From NCBI GenBank assembly GCA_964019335.1, contig OZ025717.1:310001-374000 (forward strand): a stretch of 64,000 nt of DNA, given 5' to 3'. Shown here piece after piece: positions 62,422 through 64,000 of the stretch (position 1 is the first letter of the stretch; each line of letters begins with the position of its first letter). The notes beneath the pieces are model-generated. The model worked only from the letters and a program-made list of their open reading frames with translations, was not told the origin of the DNA and did no database searches. A program made the position numbers and the translations under genes. The DNA is from Diplonema japonicum. Lineage: Eukaryota; Euglenozoa; Diplonemea; Diplonemida; Diplonemidae.

Positions 62422-63693
62422 TTAGCACTCCACCCCCCCCAAAAAAAAACCATAGCTGTACAACGAACCAATATTTCCCCCCCCCACTTTTCCCACTTCA
62501 ACGCCAACTTCTAGGAGATGAAGCGCTGCCTCTGCGAGAGGAGGCATGGTGCGCGGGACGGACATCTCTTTGCAAAACTCCGAGTGTTTCTGTCCCATCC
62601 TGCCAATCGACATCATAAGTGTTGCTAAGAGGATGGAAAGCTTTAATGACACAAGGGGTCCACCTGTATATTTATTTTCATCCCTCCTCCCATTTGTTCC
62701 ATACTCTTTTCCTTCCCACAACACCTCAGCTTGCGAATTCACTCCAAGATGCGGGGGCAGAGATTCTGTCATGCTTGATGCCCCACCATACGTTCCTGAC
62801 CCGTAATAGGTGTAACTACCCTCATCGTCGCCTAATGGTCGGATATATTCACGGGAAACTCCTTCAGATATCTCACCAGAATCGAAGTGGACGGTGAAGG
62901 AACCATCACGGTGGCGTTGACCGATAGTGGCGGGGTACCACCCGTCATCGTCTGGACCGTAGAATATTTCAACTCGGTCGTTGGGGTTGATGTCAAAGGA
63001 ACGAGGCGACACATGAGATGAGGTAGGAGAAGGTGCGCCTTGAAGCCTCATGGAATGGCCTGCCACACCTTCAGCCGCCTCACCTGTTTCAAATGTAACC
63101 GCGAACGAACCGTCGAATAATTTCGCTGTGACCTCTGCCGGGTACCAAACACCTTGTGACACACCATCTTCTTGCCCATAGTATACTTCTACTTTGTCGC
63201 CAGGTCGGAATGTACCTTTTGACATACTTTTGCTTGAAGGAGAGTACGCCCCTTGGGATCCGGGGTTCGGGTTTGACATATCGTAGTTGACGACCCCTTT
63301 GCTCTTGTCTTCTTTTATTTTTGGGATGTCGCCTGGTTGTGGGGGCACCACGTTGATCTTCACGTTTGTCGATGCTTTTAAAATATCCCCCACTTCGATG
63401 TGGCTGTACACTGGTTTGCCGTTTAAACCCACCACTAGCCATCCTCTGTGGGTGTCGATATCTTGTGCATGTGCTGGAGAACCTGGTTGGGTCCCTCTGA
63501 TTTCTAGAACACCTTTTTTCCATGCTCTCAAGATGATGCCCGCAGGCTGGCTCATTTCTTTTTGCAAGTCGAGTGGAACAGATTCCGGAAGGCGGTCCTT
63601 CGGGTCCTTTGAAAGTGATTTTTTTTTTTTTTTTTTTTCCCATACCACTGCCTTGAATGATCCAGGCGGCTTCTTTGTTTTCGTCTTTGTCAT
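62422..63693 (-). CDS. PDZ-like plus double Tudor-like domain protein
   Basis: Frame from ATG 63693 (MTKTKTKKPPGSF). Residues 17-29 are probably a 39-base intron (63645-63607, GTATGG...TTTCAAAG, A-rich like the second RPL13 intron), leaving about 410 residues. A PDZ-like domain follows (ILRAWKKGVLEIRGTQPGSP, then GWLVVGLNGKPV). Two Tudor/agenet-like units are clear: FRPGDKVEVYYG...GVWYPAEVTAKLFDGSFAV and NDRVEIFYGPDDDGWYPATI with GSFTVHFDSGE. Such folds bind methylated residues or proteins. The C-terminal ~100 residues are of lower quality and end in a Gly-rich string encoded by a G run, so the true 3' end may involve another intron. Role unknown. Confidence 0.65.
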   Translation of the reverse strand: MTKTKTKKPPGSFKAVVWEKKKKKKSLSKDPKDRLPESVPLDLQKEMSQPAGIILRAWKKGVLEIRGTQPGSPAHAQDIDTHRGWLVVGLNGKPVYSHIEVGDILKASTNVKINVVPPQPGDIPKIKEDKSKGVVNYDMSNPNPGSQGAYSPSSKSMSKGTFRPGDKVEVYYGQEDGVSQGVWYPAEVTAKLFDGSFAVTFETGEAAEGVAGHSMRLQGAPSPTSSHVSPRSFDINPNDRVEIFYGPDDDGWYPATIGQRHRDGSFTVHFDSGEISEGVSREYIRPLGDDEGSYTYYGSGTYGGASSMTESLPPHLGVNSQAEVLWEGKEYGTNGRRDENKYTGGPLVSLKLSILLATLMMSIGRMGQKHSEFCKEMSVPRTMPPLAEAALHLLEVGVEVGKVGGGNIGSLYSYGFFLGGVEC

Positions 63694-64000
63694 TTTTTTT
63701 TTCCCCCTCCTTTGAACGTTTATATGAAGAATTAAATTTTGTTTTTTTTTTTATAAAAAAAAAAGGAATGAAGTAACCATAAGACATAAATAAGTAGGAA
63801 GAGGAATAAAACTCAGAGGCAGGATACCTTTTGGTCGATGTATCACTTTGTTGGGTTTCTTTCTTTTTTTTTTTAACGGGGAGAGGGAGGGAAAGAATGA
63901 AGAAGAAAAAAGAGGGAGGGACCCAACCTACCTCCCGTTCATTCCTGTCTTTGTTTTTTTTTCTACCCGCCCTTCCTCCCGCCCGTTTTCTCCTTTTTTT
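63694..64000. other. Low-complexity spacer at window end
   Basis: T, A and pyrimidine runs; no gene seen. Confidence 0.5.

Noticed and set aside
1-64000. Plus-strand open frames of 60-270 codons throughout
   Set aside because: They mirror minus-strand genes or translate homopolymers; none shows a recognisable domain, and codon texture follows the opposite strand.

Overview
The window looks like nuclear DNA of a free-living, flagellated protist that I cannot place to species. Evidence for a eukaryote: short GT-AG introns, a eukaryote-type ribosomal protein L13, the vesicle-traffic protein MON1, the intraflagellar transport protein IFT70, a SAC phosphoinositide phosphatase, a Dpy-30/RIIa docking protein and box C/D snoRNA-like genes. 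Coding DNA has balanced composition, while intergenic DNA is packed with homopolymer runs (A/T of 10 to more than 40, G/C of 10 to 20) and purine/pyrimidine tracts. Every gene I can support (about 27) lies on the minus strand, so transcription runs from position 64000 towards 1. Such one-way arrays are known from euglenozoans and dinoflagellates; that placement is inference only.

Layout, from low to high coordinate: a partial unknown gene (1-945); SAC-domain phosphatase (1136-2926); MON1 (3840-5506, 3 exons); a secreted, probably membrane-anchored Cys-rich protein (6509-7453); a 2032-residue armadillo-repeat protein (7705-13803); a MORN-zinc-PDZ protein (14087-15691, 3 exons). A duplicated cluster at 15.7-21.3 kb holds two copies of a 186-residue membrane protein flanking three copies of a MAPEG/microsomal glutathione transferase-like gene. 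Then come an acidic-tailed, possibly myristoylated protein (22696-24021), a 1.2 kb tandem-repeat tract (24.6-25.8 kb), a large secreted protein (25854-28958), a possible small spliced gene, IFT70 (30134-32236), a 1606-residue coiled-coil protein (32413-37302), and a pair of small secreted paralogues (37834-39587). Five box C/D snoRNA-like units (39.67-40.40 kb) are followed by a Dpy-30-motif protein, aspartate-semialdehyde dehydrogenase, RPL13 and a run of small coiled-coil or nuclear proteins up to 48.1 kb. A 1.93 kb element with 24-bp terminal inverted repeats and tRNA-like modules sits at 48382-50315.

The most striking locus is 50419-60731. Two long reading frames join through four exons into one 3396-residue membrane protein: a polytopic N-terminus, four membrane-bracketed extracellular sensor-like segments, and 13 tandem FixL-type PAS domains, all 13 keeping the His equivalent to the FixL heme ligand. 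No kinase, cyclase or other output domain is visible. The window ends with a PDZ/Tudor-like protein (62422-63693).

Two genome-wide habits stand out. About half of the start codons follow an encoded poly(A) run (often directly abutting the ATG). Several other genes instead have a polypyrimidine tract plus AG within a few bases of the ATG, as expected for spliced-leader trans-splicing or 5'-UTR introns. The genes are functionally mixed; apart from the tandem duplicates, proximity seems to reflect shared transcription rather than a pathway.
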